This document shows positions 48,681-57,816 of a DNA stretch of 64,000 nucleotides, one piece after another. The notes beneath the pieces were generated by a model that saw nothing but the letters and a program-made list of their open reading frames with translations, was not told the DNA's origin and ran no database searches. Position 1 is the first letter of the stretch, and every line of letters starts with the position of its first letter. Source of the DNA: Paracoccaceae bacterium (GTDB lineage Bacteria > Pseudomonadota > Alphaproteobacteria > Rhodobacterales > Rhodobacteraceae); the NCBI GenBank assembly GCA_007692585.1, contig REBU01000059.1, forward strand, positions 1 to 64,000. The letters run 5' to 3'. A program made the position numbers and the translations under genes.

Positions 48681-49000
48681 CACATATCGGGCGTGATCCG
48701 CTGCACCGAATCGTAAAATTCCAGCTCCGGCGGTCCGAGATAGATGCTGTCATGTGACCGCACACCTTTGTGCGAGCCACGAAAATTCTGTGATTTGGCC
48801 CAAGCGTCAAAAGCCATCCTGTCACGCCAGATCGTGTGGGACAGATACACGGTCGCCTCGGCATCGCTTTTGCCGCGGAACAGATGAAACTCCACGAACC
48901 CGTCAAGTTCAGGCAGTTTGCTTTCGCGCGACGTCCAGATCTCCTCAAATGCGGCTTCCTGACCGGGCCTGACCCGAAACCGGTTTATTGTCAGATACAT
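48680..49000 (-). CDS. antibiotic biosynthesis monooxygenase (ABM) domain protein
   Basis: The 106-residue protein is a single ABM-fold ferredoxin-like domain: MYLTINRFRVRPGQEAAFEEIWTSRE, LDGFVEFHLFRG, and YLSHTIWRDRMAFDAWAKSQNFRGSHKG, close to IsdG/HmoA heme-degrading enzymes. A conserved His (FRGSHKG) is in the expected place. Heme degradation or quinone oxidation are both possible. It lies between rplY and pth on the opposite strand. Confidence 0.82.
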   Translation of the reverse strand: MYLTINRFRVRPGQEAAFEEIWTSRESKLPELDGFVEFHLFRGKSDAEATVYLSHTIWRDRMAFDAWAKSQNFRGSHKGVRSHDSIYLGPPELEFYDSVQRITPDM

Positions 49001-49219
49001 CAGCGCTCCTGTGTTCAGCTCGTATCACTCTGCGGGCAGTTGCAGCGATTGACCGACAACTTCCCGGTCCCGGCAGTTGATTTTGAACGATAATCCGGTC
49101 CCGATCGCATCGCTTGCGTAGGCGTCAGTCTAAAGCCCGCTGCGCAAGATGCAAGCAAGTGCTTTTCACCCCCTCCGGTCTTCTCTATGCTCAGCGCAGG
49201 CAGGACTTCGGGGCATGGG

Positions 49220-49897
49220 ATGAAACTTCTGGCAGGGCTCGGCAATCCGGGGCAGAAATATGCCTCGAACCGGCACAATATTGGCTTCATGGCGCTCGAT
49301 GCGATCGCAGATGCGCATGGTGCGACGCCGTGGCGCGCGAAATTCCAGGGCGCGCTCTGCGATGTGACCCTGGGCGCCGAAAAGGTGCTGCTGCTGAAGC
49401 CCGAAACCTTCATGAACCTCTCGGGCGACAGCGTGAGCGCGGCGTTGCGCTTTTACAAGCTGACGCCGGCGGATCTGATCGTCTTTCACGACGAGCTGGA
49501 TCTTGCGCCCGGCAAGATACGGCTGAAACAGGGCGGCGGGCATGCGGGCCATAACGGCTTGCGCTCGATCCACGCGCATATCGGCCCTGATTATACCCGC
49601 GTGCGCCTTGGGATCGGCCATCCCGGCCACAAGGACAAAGTGTCAGGGTATGTGTTGTCGGATTTCGCCAAGGCGGATCAGGACTGGCTCGATGCGCTCC
49701 TGCGCGGGATCAGCGACGGGGCCCCGGCGTTGGTCGCAGGCGATGGTGCTGGCTTTGGCACGGCCGTCGGGTTGCGGCTCCAATCCCCGCGTGCGCCCGC
49801 CCCCAAGCCGATACCTGCGCCGCGCCCTGCGCCCCCGGCAGAGGTGTCGACGGAACCACGCAGCGCGCTGCAAAAACTGATGGATCGCTTCAAATGA
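49220..49897 (+). CDS. pth: peptidyl-tRNA hydrolase
   Basis: Pth releases peptides from stalled peptidyl-tRNA. The 225-residue protein has GLGNPGQKYASNRHNIGFM with the catalytic His, KPETFMNLSG, VFHDELDLAPGKIRLKQGGGHAGHNGLRSIHAH and RLGIGHPGHKDKVSGYVLSDF. A Pro/Ala-rich C-terminal extension (residues about 190-225) is longer than in E. coli. Its stop overlaps the start of the next gene (ATGA). Confidence 0.97.
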   Translation: MKLLAGLGNPGQKYASNRHNIGFMALDAIADAHGATPWRAKFQGALCDVTLGAEKVLLLKPETFMNLSGDSVSAALRFYKLTPADLIVFHDELDLAPGKIRLKQGGGHAGHNGLRSIHAHIGPDYTRVRLGIGHPGHKDKVSGYVLSDFAKADQDWLDALLRGISDGAPALVAGDGAGFGTAVGLRLQSPRAPAPKPIPAPRPAPPAEVSTEPRSALQKLMDRFK

Positions 49898-50931
49898 ATT
49901 TCCGCACTCATGCCCGCCTGCAAGCCGAGGCCTGCGACGATCTCGGCTCGCCCTTCACTGCCCGGTTGCTGCGGCTTTTCGCCGACAGCCTGCGCCCTGG
50001 TACGGCCGTTGCCGACCGCCTCCTGTCATGGCCCGGAGAGCAGATCGCCACCGACGCGCCCGCACAGCGCCTGGCGGGGGCCTTGCACTATCTGGTGCTC
50101 AGCGGGCAAGCGCCGGTGCTCGCGCGGCTCTACAAGATGCCCGAGCAGACCGAAGATGCGCAGCTCTGGCGTGTGCTCGAAGCGGCCTTGCGGCTGAATT
50201 CCGACGCTGTGCTGAAGCTGCTCGACCGCCCCCTCCGCACGCAGGATATGCGCTGCGCCGCGATCTGCATCGCCGCAGCGCATTGGGTGAATGCCGCGCT
50301 TGACGTGCCCTTCATACTGTCGGAATTGGGCAGTGGCGCGGGAATGAACCTGCTGTGGGACCACTACGCGCTGAAAATCGGTGACCAACTCTATGGCCCC
50401 GAAGATGCCGCGATCATACTGGAGCCAGAGTGGCGCGGGAGCCCGCCGCCCGTCGCCCCTCCGTTGATCCGAACCCGCGCTGGCTGCGATCTCGCGCCAC
50501 TGGATCCCGCGCAGGACCGCTGGTGGATCCTCTCTCAGATCGGGCCTGACGAACCGGCACGACGCAACCAGACTGAGCTTGCGCTCGATCTGGTGGCCGA
50601 GCATCGCCCCGAAATCAAACAAAGCCATCCGATTGACTGGCTGGAGGCACAACTCGCCCGCCCCGTTCCCGGCGCCCTGCATTTTGTGGTCCATATGTTC
50701 CTGTGGCCAACGCTCAGCGCGCAGGAACAGGCGCGCGGCACCACGCTTCTGTCGCGCGCAGGTCTGCGGGCGCGCGAGGAAGAGCCGATAGCGCATCTCT
50801 CGGTCATTGAAGATGACGACGGCCCTGGCGCGGCCATTGTGCTGGAGCTCTGGCCGGGCGAAGCGCGCGTCGTGCTGGGCCGCGCGGATCTGCACGGACG
50901 CTGGGTAGACTGGCAAGCACCAGATCTGTGA
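49894..50931 (+). CDS. DUF2332 family protein
   Basis: The 345-residue protein matches DUF2332: an N-terminal helical region (LQAEACDDLGSPFTARLLRLFADSL), the core motif ELGSGAGMNLLWDHY, and a late domain with ALHFVVHMFLWPTL. The ELGSGAG motif resembles an S-adenosylmethionine-binding glycine loop. A methyltransferase-like fold is plausible, but no activity is known. Its ATG overlaps the pth stop, so it is translated with a ribosome-rescue enzyme. Confidence 0.8.
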   Translation: MNFRTHARLQAEACDDLGSPFTARLLRLFADSLRPGTAVADRLLSWPGEQIATDAPAQRLAGALHYLVLSGQAPVLARLYKMPEQTEDAQLWRVLEAALRLNSDAVLKLLDRPLRTQDMRCAAICIAAAHWVNAALDVPFILSELGSGAGMNLLWDHYALKIGDQLYGPEDAAIILEPEWRGSPPPVAPPLIRTRAGCDLAPLDPAQDRWWILSQIGPDEPARRNQTELALDLVAEHRPEIKQSHPIDWLEAQLARPVPGALHFVVHMFLWPTLSAQEQARGTTLLSRAGLRAREEEPIAHLSVIEDDDGPGAAIVLELWPGEARVVLGRADLHGRWVDWQAPDL

Positions 50932-50993
50932 CTAGCTGGATTTCAGTTCGATGCGCATTACCTGCCCCGGACCCCCAACAGGAGAATTGTCAG

Positions 50994-51377
50994 ATGCCGG
51001 TGTCGATGGAACCTTCGGTGAATGTCTATGGCGGCACGTTGCAAAGCTGCTCACGCGCGCCAGTGACGGGTTTTTTCCGAAATGGGCATTGCGACACATG
51101 CTCTGAAGATCAAGGAAGCCACACCGTCTGCGCAGTGATGACGGCGGAATTTCTGGCCTTTTCCAAGTATCTCGGCAATGACCTGTCCACACCGCACCCG
51201 GAATTCCGCTTTCCCGGCCTCAAGCCCGGCGATCAGTGGTGTCTGTGCGCGCGGCGTTTCCTGCAGGCCCATGACGAGGGCGTGGCCCCCAAGGTGCGGC
51301 TGGAAGCCACCCATCTGCGCGCGCTCGACATCGTCCCGCTCGACATCTTGCAAAGCTACGCGCTCGACGCGACCTGA
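50994..51377 (+). CDS. DUF2237 family protein
   Basis: The 127-residue protein starts at 50994 behind GGAG and carries the DUF2237 pattern SVNVYGGTLQSCSRAPVTGFFRNGHCDTCSEDQGSHTVCAVMT, then FRFPGLKPGDQWCLCARRF and DIVPLDILQSYAL. The conserved cysteines suggest metal binding or redox chemistry, but the function is unknown. Its end overlaps the end of the convergent LuxR-type gene by 22 bases. Confidence 0.82.
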   Translation: MPVSMEPSVNVYGGTLQSCSRAPVTGFFRNGHCDTCSEDQGSHTVCAVMTAEFLAFSKYLGNDLSTPHPEFRFPGLKPGDQWCLCARRFLQAHDEGVAPKVRLEATHLRALDIVPLDILQSYALDAT

Positions 51378-51883
51378 TCGGTCTGCGACGGCGCCCCGCG
51401 CAGGTCGTCAGTGAGCAGATCATCGATGAAGATGCTCATCAGTTGACCGCGCCCGCTGACCCCCGCCTTGCGATAGATGGCGTTGCTCTGGGCTTTCACG
51501 GTCCCTTCCGATGTCGTGCGCAGCCGCGCAATCTCGGCTGTCGAAAACCCCTTGAGCACGAAGAACGCCACGTCCCGCTCTGCCGGGGTCAGCGCCCATT
51601 GCGTGAAGTGCTGCTCCAGAACTTCCATGAACGCGGCAGAGGCCCGCTGGAGCTGCGCTTCCGCCCGCCCCAGACGCCGCTGCGATTGTGCCAGAAGCAC
51701 ACTGGACATGACCAGCCCGATCAGCAGCGCCACGGCTGCGCCAATCTCCATGATCTCGCGCGTTTGCCATGTGATCGGTTGGCGCTCTATGCCCAGCACC
51801 GACATGCCAATGTCGCTGATGAAAAACAGCGCACCGATTGCCTGAACAAAAACCATCAATAAAATCAGAATCTTGAAATTCAC
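51356..51883 (-). CDS. membrane-anchored LuxR-type HTH regulator
   Basis: The 175-residue protein has two hydrophobic segments (residues about 3-27 and 45-67), a short helical linker (QSQRRLGRAEAQLQRASAAFMEVLEQHF) and a C-terminal LuxR/GerE helix-turn-helix (LTPAERDVAFFVLKGFSTAEIARLRTTSEGTVKAQSNAIYRKAGVSGRGQLMSIF). There is no receiver or autoinducer domain. It resembles regulators that act from the membrane. The signal is unknown. Its gene overlaps the DUF2237 gene at the 3' ends. Confidence 0.85.
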   Translation of the reverse strand: MNFKILILLMVFVQAIGALFFISDIGMSVLGIERQPITWQTREIMEIGAAVALLIGLVMSSVLLAQSQRRLGRAEAQLQRASAAFMEVLEQHFTQWALTPAERDVAFFVLKGFSTAEIARLRTTSEGTVKAQSNAIYRKAGVSGRGQLMSIFIDDLLTDDLRGAPSQTDQVASSA

Positions 51884-51946
51884 GACAAAAACCTTCCGTG
51901 TCGTGCGGGATTATCGCTTCTGCAGATCACTGTCACCATTCCAATA

Positions 51947-52312
51947 TCAGCCCCCCGCCCCGGGTCGCTCAGAGTCAGATATCACCTGTCCGCCACGCGG
52001 CATCGCCACGCTATCTGGCGGAGGGGCGGTTTCGGGGGTGAACTCCACAGCATAATCGCGCAGGATCTGCCCCGTGGAAAGGTCGAGCACGACCTCGCGC
52101 CAAATCAGACCTTGGGATGCGACCACACGTGCGCGCCCAAGCAAGGTGCGCGTCACGGAAGCGACCCGGTAGCCCTGTCCTTCGAGCGCGCTCTGAATCA
52201 TTTCCGGGGTAACGCGCTCTTCCGACGCCGGAGCGTGTGTTACAGTCAGCACCAAAAGCAACAGCCCCAGCCGAGCGCGCTTGTGAAGTTTTTCTGAAAA
52301 AGACCCCGGCAT
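51947..52312 (-). CDS. PepSY-like secreted protein
   Basis: The 121-residue protein has a signal peptide (LHKRARLGLLLLVLTVTHAPAS) and one PepSY-type domain, ERVTPEMIQSALEGQGYRVASVTRTLLGRARVVASQGLIWREVVLDLSTGQILRDYAV. PepSY domains are thought to inhibit or bind proteases or carry regulatory roles outside the cytoplasm. AGGTGA precedes the ATG. It is 63 bases upstream of the LuxR-type gene, on the same strand; a regulatory pair is possible. Confidence 0.7.
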   Translation of the reverse strand: MPGSFSEKLHKRARLGLLLLVLTVTHAPASEERVTPEMIQSALEGQGYRVASVTRTLLGRARVVASQGLIWREVVLDLSTGQILRDYAVEFTPETAPPPDSVAMPRGGQVISDSERPGAGG

Positions 52313-52661
52313 GATTCAATCACCTGCGACGAAACGCAATTGCCGCACTCCATGACCTGATCAACGGAATACAGCAGGGAACTTATAACTTCACCGTCTG
52401 TCAGAGCGCCATAGAGAATGACGCCGAGATATGGACCGGCGCACAGGATGCGCCGATGCAGCGGGGTGGTACATTACAACACAACCAACAATTATCTCGC
52501 GCACCCCGCGCATAACGGCACCGCCACGGACGACACATCCGATGATCACGCTTTACTCGCAGATACTCGTCAAAAAACTTGCGATGCGTGCAGCCCTGTT
52601 ATGCGATCCGCCAAAGCCGTTCTATTGAGCAGAGGTTTATTTTGCAGGCATAAACTATAGT
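52313..52661. other. 349-base intergenic region, mostly unassigned
   Basis: No convincing gene is found. A hairpin CGGCGCA-CAGGA-TGCGCCG lies at 52437-52455. Open frames on the plus strand lack a ribosome site and normal composition and are not called. The region is less GC-rich than its neighbours. A degraded gene or an unrecognised small RNA cannot be excluded. Confidence 0.5.

Positions 52662-52664
<3 letters not shown>
52651..52664. repeat. perfect 14-base palindrome over the trpB stop codon
   Basis: TAAACTATAGTTTA (52651-52664) is a perfect palindrome whose right half contains the trpB stop codon on the minus strand. It lacks a T-tract. It may be chance or part of a 3' processing or binding site. 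Confidence 0.6.
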
Positions 52665-53888
<1,224 letters not shown>

Positions 53889-53964
53889 GGCTTTGATTTC
53901 CCTGTCTGGATATGCCCCAGTCCTAGCGCTCGCGCGGGCTGCAGACAAGAGCGCAGGCCATTGC

Positions 53965-54555
53965 TTAGCGCTCGAGCACCAATGTATCGCCCTCAATCGT
54001 GATCCGCGCGAAGCGGCGCAGATAGGCCATACCCAGAAGCGAGACATCCAGCGCGCCCTCGTTGACATAGGCGATCACATCGCGGTCGCGAAATTCCAGA
54101 TCATCGGCGCCCAGAACGACCTCGTCGAGCGTCACACGCGCTGTGCGCACGATCCCGTTGGCGGTTCGCGCCTCGCCCAGATAGGACAGGGCTTGCGGAT
54201 CAAAGCCCGCGCGTGCCGCATCTGCCTGGGTCAACACGATTTCCGTGGCCCCGGTATCGAGCATGAAATCCGTGGGCGTGCCATTCACCGCCATCGTCAG
54301 GTTGAAATGCCCCGACCGATCCGCCCGCAGCACCAGCGCCCCGTCACCACTGACCGCAATGCGCGCGGGCGCGCTGACATCCTGCCACAGCCCGTAACCC
54401 GCCGCGACGCCCACGAAAATCAGCGCCCAGAGCACCAGATGCCGCAAGCTCTCGCCCAACCGCTGCGCGCGCGAGATCAGCATGTAGCTGATCAGCACAG
54501 TTCCCCAGATCCCCAGATAGACCAGTCTCGCAATCTGGTCGCCATCAAATTCCAT
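53965..54555 (-). CDS. retropepsin-like aspartic protease, membrane-anchored
   Basis: The 196-residue protein has one or two N-terminal hydrophobic segments ([33 protein letters not shown]) and a single retropepsin-like domain with the catalytic motif [13 protein letters not shown], followed by [23 protein letters not shown]. It resembles TIGR02281 clan-AA aspartic proteases, which face the periplasm. Retropepsins act as dimers. It is 76 bases upstream of trpB on the same strand. Confidence 0.88.
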   Translation of the reverse strand: MEFDGDQIARLVYLGIWGTVLISYMLISRAQRLGESLRHLVLWALIFVGVAAGYGLWQDVSAPARIAVSGDGALVLRADRSGHFNLTMAVNGTPTDFMLDTGATEIVLTQADAARAGFDPQALSYLGEARTANGIVRTARVTLDEVVLGADDLEFRDRDVIAYVNEGALDVSLLGMAYLRRFARITIEGDTLVLER

Positions 54556-54618
54556 GCCCGCCCTTCCTGCCTGTATCTGTGCCTAGATGTGGGGTATGCG
54601 CAACTTTGTCACTGGGGC

Positions 54619-55785
54619 TCACGCAGCCGTGACGTCATGATCGTAAATCCAGCCGAATTGTCGCAAGGGCGCATCGGGCATGACGCGGCTCGCCGCTTGC
54701 AGCACCAGATGGGCAAGCGGGGCGAGCGGGGCGCGCAGATGATAGTTGCGCGCGTTGCGATTGGCGGCCTCGACCACCCGGATCACACGATTGCGGCGCA
54801 TCGCCTGATAGGTGGCAAGCCCTGCGGGCAGGTCAGGCGCGCTGTCGAGTGCACGCGCCAGCACATAGGCATCTTCCAATGCCAGATTAGCACCCTGCGC
54901 CATGAAAGGCAGCGTCGGATGCGCTGCGTCGCCAAGGATCGCCGCAGGACCCCGATGCCAATGCGGCGCGACAGGATGACGAAACAGCCCCCAGAGCCAG
55001 AGGATCTGAACCTGCGCGAGCCACGCGGGCACTGACCCGCCAAAGCCTGCGAAGGCCCTGCGCAGATGCGCTGGGTCGCCCGGATGGCTCCAGCCCTCGG
55101 CGGCCCAGTCGCGGCGTTCTTCGACAGCAACGATATTGCGCAAACGCCCCCCGCGCAGCGGATAGCTGACCAGATGCCGCCCCGGCCCCATGAACACCTC
55201 GGCCACGCGCGGCGCGTCGGGCGTGCAGGGGATCAGCGCCCGCCAGGCCACTTGCCCGGTGAAGAACGGCTCTTGCGGAGCTTCCGGGTCCAGCGCGGGG
55301 CGGATCACCGAATGCAGCCCATCTGCCCCAAGGATCAGATCCGCGCGCAACACCTCGCCGTCTTCCAGTGTCACGGAAGGTTTCGGGCTCTCCACATCAC
55401 AGGCCACGACCCGCGCGACCATGCGTGTCGTCACCCCATCTAGACCGCTGCGCAAGACCTCGATGAGATCCGCGCGGTGGATCAGATGAAAGCCCGGCCC
55501 CGCATCGGGCAGGGCCATGCGCAACACCTCGCGCGCGCTTGCGCCCTTGCGCAACACCACTGCGGCGCTGCGATCGCCAAGGCGCGCCAGCGCCGCCCCC
55601 TGCCCCAGCGCCGTAATGACCCGCGCACCGTTGGGGCTGATCTGCAAGCCCGCGCCATGTTCCAGAAATCCCGCCGCTTGCTCAAGGAGCAGCACCTGCG
55701 CGCCGCGTTGGCTCAGGGCGATCGCGGCCGCAAGCCCTGCCACACCGCCACCGACGATCAGAACCTCCAGACCCTTCACTGACAT
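54619..55785 (-). CDS. FAD-dependent aromatic monooxygenase-like protein
   Basis: The 388-residue protein is a group A flavin monooxygenase: FAD-binding GGGVAGLAAAIALSQRGAQVLLLEQA, the DG motif LILGADGLHSVIRP and the GD motif AAILGDAAHPTLPFMAQGANLALEDAYVLARAL. It resembles salicylate hydroxylases, but the substrate cannot be fixed. I placed the start at 55785 (MSVKGLEVLIVGGG) because the extra 19 codons upstream do not fit the fold. Confidence 0.88.
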   Translation of the reverse strand: MSVKGLEVLIVGGGVAGLAAAIALSQRGAQVLLLEQAAGFLEHGAGLQISPNGARVITALGQGAALARLGDRSAAVVLRKGASAREVLRMALPDAGPGFHLIHRADLIEVLRSGLDGVTTRMVARVVACDVESPKPSVTLEDGEVLRADLILGADGLHSVIRPALDPEAPQEPFFTGQVAWRALIPCTPDAPRVAEVFMGPGRHLVSYPLRGGRLRNIVAVEERRDWAAEGWSHPGDPAHLRRAFAGFGGSVPAWLAQVQILWLWGLFRHPVAPHWHRGPAAILGDAAHPTLPFMAQGANLALEDAYVLARALDSAPDLPAGLATYQAMRRNRVIRVVEAANRNARNYHLRAPLAPLAHLVLQAASRVMPDAPLRQFGWIYDHDVTAA

Positions 55786-55857
55786 CCCAACCCCCAAGAT
55801 GCAAAACACCGGACGCGATGCGCCCGGTGTCTGTTGTTCCAAAACCCGCGCAGCGGC

Positions 55858-56280
55858 TCAATCGTCGCGATGCACACGCTCGTTGCGCTCATGGGCTTCC
55901 TGCGCCTGCAAGGTCATCGTTGCAATCGGGCGCGCATCGAGGCGCTTGAGCGAGATACGCTCACCCGTCGCCTCGCAATAGCCGAATTCCCCGCTATCAA
56001 TCCGCCGCAACGCAGCGTCGATCTTGGAAATCAGCTTGCGCTGGCGATCGCGGGTGCGCAATTCCAGCGCCCGGTCCGTCTCTTCGGATGCGCGGTCAGC
56101 AACGTCGGGAATATTGCGGCTGGAATTTGCCAGTTCCGTCAGTGTTTCCTGCGAGCCTTTCAGAATATCTTCCTTCCAGACAATAAGTTTACGCCGGAAA
56201 TACTCGAGCTGTCGCTCATTCATGAATGGTTCGTCTTCAGCCGGTCGGTAATTCTCCGGAAGAAAAATCTCTTGCTTCAT
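55858..56280 (-). CDS. dksA: RNA polymerase-binding factor DksA
   Basis: DksA acts with ppGpp in the stringent response. The 140-residue protein starts MKQEIFLPENYRPAEDEPFMNERQLEYFR after GAGGAG; an upstream ATG at 56328 is less likely. The coiled-coil tip keeps DVADRA (the DxxDxA motif). Of the four zinc-finger cysteines only one remains (FGYCEATGERISLKRLDARPIATMTLQAQE), so the finger is degenerate. A degenerate finger is also known from alphaproteobacterial DksA homologues. It ends a minus-strand group. Confidence 0.93.
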   Translation of the reverse strand: MKQEIFLPENYRPAEDEPFMNERQLEYFRRKLIVWKEDILKGSQETLTELANSSRNIPDVADRASEETDRALELRTRDRQRKLISKIDAALRRIDSGEFGYCEATGERISLKRLDARPIATMTLQAQEAHERNERVHRDD

Positions 56281-56519
56281 GCCTCGCTCCTCGCTGTCAC
56301 CGATAACATAAGTGTTGAGGTTGCTCATAGCGTCTCACCTACATCCTGCCCTCGCAGGGCGAATAGCCGAACCGCCGCCAGATGTCACGCGCTTTCGGCC
56401 CGAATTGCGATCACAGTCCTGGCGCTTGACGACTGTGCCTTGTCGGTAAGCATGCACCACGTTAAGTAACACCAGCGCCAGTAAAGATGCAGGATTGCAA
56501 TCACCATAATGGAGTGAAA

Positions 56520-57362
56520 ATGCGTTTCTCCTCGACCGAGACATATATCGCCAGCGATGATCTGCAAGTCGCCGTCAATGCTGCCGTGACGCTGCAGCGG
56601 CCGCTTCTGGTCAAGGGGGAACCGGGCACCGGCAAGACCGAGCTTGCGCGGCAGGTAGCAACCTCGCTGGGTTTGCCGATCATCGAATGGTCAATCAAAT
56701 CGACCACCCGCGCGCAACAGGGACTTTACGAATACGATGCAGTCTCCCGCCTGCGCGACAGCCAGCTGGGCGATGCGCGCGTCAATGACGTGAGGAACTA
56801 CATCCGCAAAGGCAAGCTCTGGCAGGCATTTGAGGCAGACGGCCGCACCGTGCTGCTGATCGACGAAATCGACAAGGCCGATATCGAGTTTCCGAATGAT
56901 CTGCTGCAGGAACTCGATCAGATGCAGTTTTTCGTCTATGAGACCGGCGAGACGATCAAGGCCCGGCAGCGCCCTATCGTGATCATCACCTCGAACAACG
57001 AAAAAGACCTGCCCGACGCGTTTCTGCGCCGCTGTTTCTTCCATTACATCCGCTTCCCCGAGATGGACACGCTCAAGGCCATTGTCGACGTGCATTTTCC
57101 CGGCCTGAAACCGGCGCTGCTGACGGCGGCGCTGACCCAGTTCTACGAGATCCGCGAGACACCGGGCCTGAAGAAGAAACCCTCAACCTCGGAAGTGCTG
57201 GACTGGTTGAAACTGCTGCTCGCCGAAGATCTGAGCCCCGAAGACCTGCGACGCGAGGGCGCGAATGCCCTGCCCAAGCTGCATGGGGCGCTTCTGAAGA
57301 ATGAACAGGATGTGCATCTGTTCGAGCGGCTGGCTTTCATGGCCCGCAGGCAGGGGCGCTAG
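56520..57362 (+). CDS. MoxR-type AAA+ ATPase
   Basis: The 280-residue protein is a MoxR-family AAA+ ATPase: RPLLVKGEPGTGKTELARQVA (Walker A), VLLIDEIDKADIEFPNDLLQELDQMQF (Walker B), sensor-1 VIITSNNEKDLPDAFLRRCFF, and a C-terminal lid. The ATG follows GGAG. MoxR ATPases work with VWA-domain proteins to mature metal-containing or multi-subunit enzymes. The VWA partner is three genes downstream; the first intervening gene starts one base after its stop. Confidence 0.93.
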   Translation: MRFSSTETYIASDDLQVAVNAAVTLQRPLLVKGEPGTGKTELARQVATSLGLPIIEWSIKSTTRAQQGLYEYDAVSRLRDSQLGDARVNDVRNYIRKGKLWQAFEADGRTVLLIDEIDKADIEFPNDLLQELDQMQFFVYETGETIKARQRPIVIITSNNEKDLPDAFLRRCFFHYIRFPEMDTLKAIVDVHFPGLKPALLTAALTQFYEIRETPGLKKKPSTSEVLDWLKLLLAEDLSPEDLRREGANALPKLHGALLKNEQDVHLFERLAFMARRQGR

Positions 57363-57363
57363 G

Positions 57364-57816
57364 ATGACCACGTCCCTGACCCTGACGCCGATTGGCGCGT
57401 CGGACAAACCCGCCTGGGCGCAGCTCTGGCACGCCTATCTTGACTTCTACGACACGACTTTGCCGCTTGAGGTCTATGACATGACCTTCGAAGCGCTCTT
57501 GTCGAATGATCCCCATAGCCCCAAAGGCGTCCTCGCTGTGGTTGACGGGACACCCGTTGGGTTGGTGCATTACCTGTTTCACGCCCATTGCTGGAAACCG
57601 GCCGGGGTTTGCTATTTGCAGGATCTGTTCGTGACCGAACAGGCGCGCAATCAGGGTGTGGCGCGGGCACTGATCGACGCCGTTTATGCAGCCGCCGATG
57701 CACGTGGCACGCCCGATGTCTACTGGACGACACAGGATTTCAATGCGACCGCGCGCAAGCTCTATGACAAGCTCGGGCAGCTGACACCCTTCATCAAATA
57801 TGTGAGGCCCTTGTGA
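57364..57816 (+). CDS. GNAT family N-acetyltransferase
   Basis: The 150-residue protein is a GNAT acetyltransferase: strand-turn YLDFYDTTLPLEVYD, acetyl-CoA loop CYLQDLFVTEQARNQGVARALIDAVYAAADARG and VYWTTQDFNATARKLYDKLGQ. The ATG is one base after the MoxR stop. The acceptor is unknown. The next gene overlaps its last four bases. Confidence 0.9.
   Translation: MTTSLTLTPIGASDKPAWAQLWHAYLDFYDTTLPLEVYDMTFEALLSNDPHSPKGVLAVVDGTPVGLVHYLFHAHCWKPAGVCYLQDLFVTEQARNQGVARALIDAVYAAADARGTPDVYWTTQDFNATARKLYDKLGQLTPFIKYVRPL

Noticed and set aside
52418-52660. 80-residue plus-strand frame in the trpB upstream region
   Set aside because: It has no ribosome site and unusual composition, so I kept the region as unassigned intergenic DNA.
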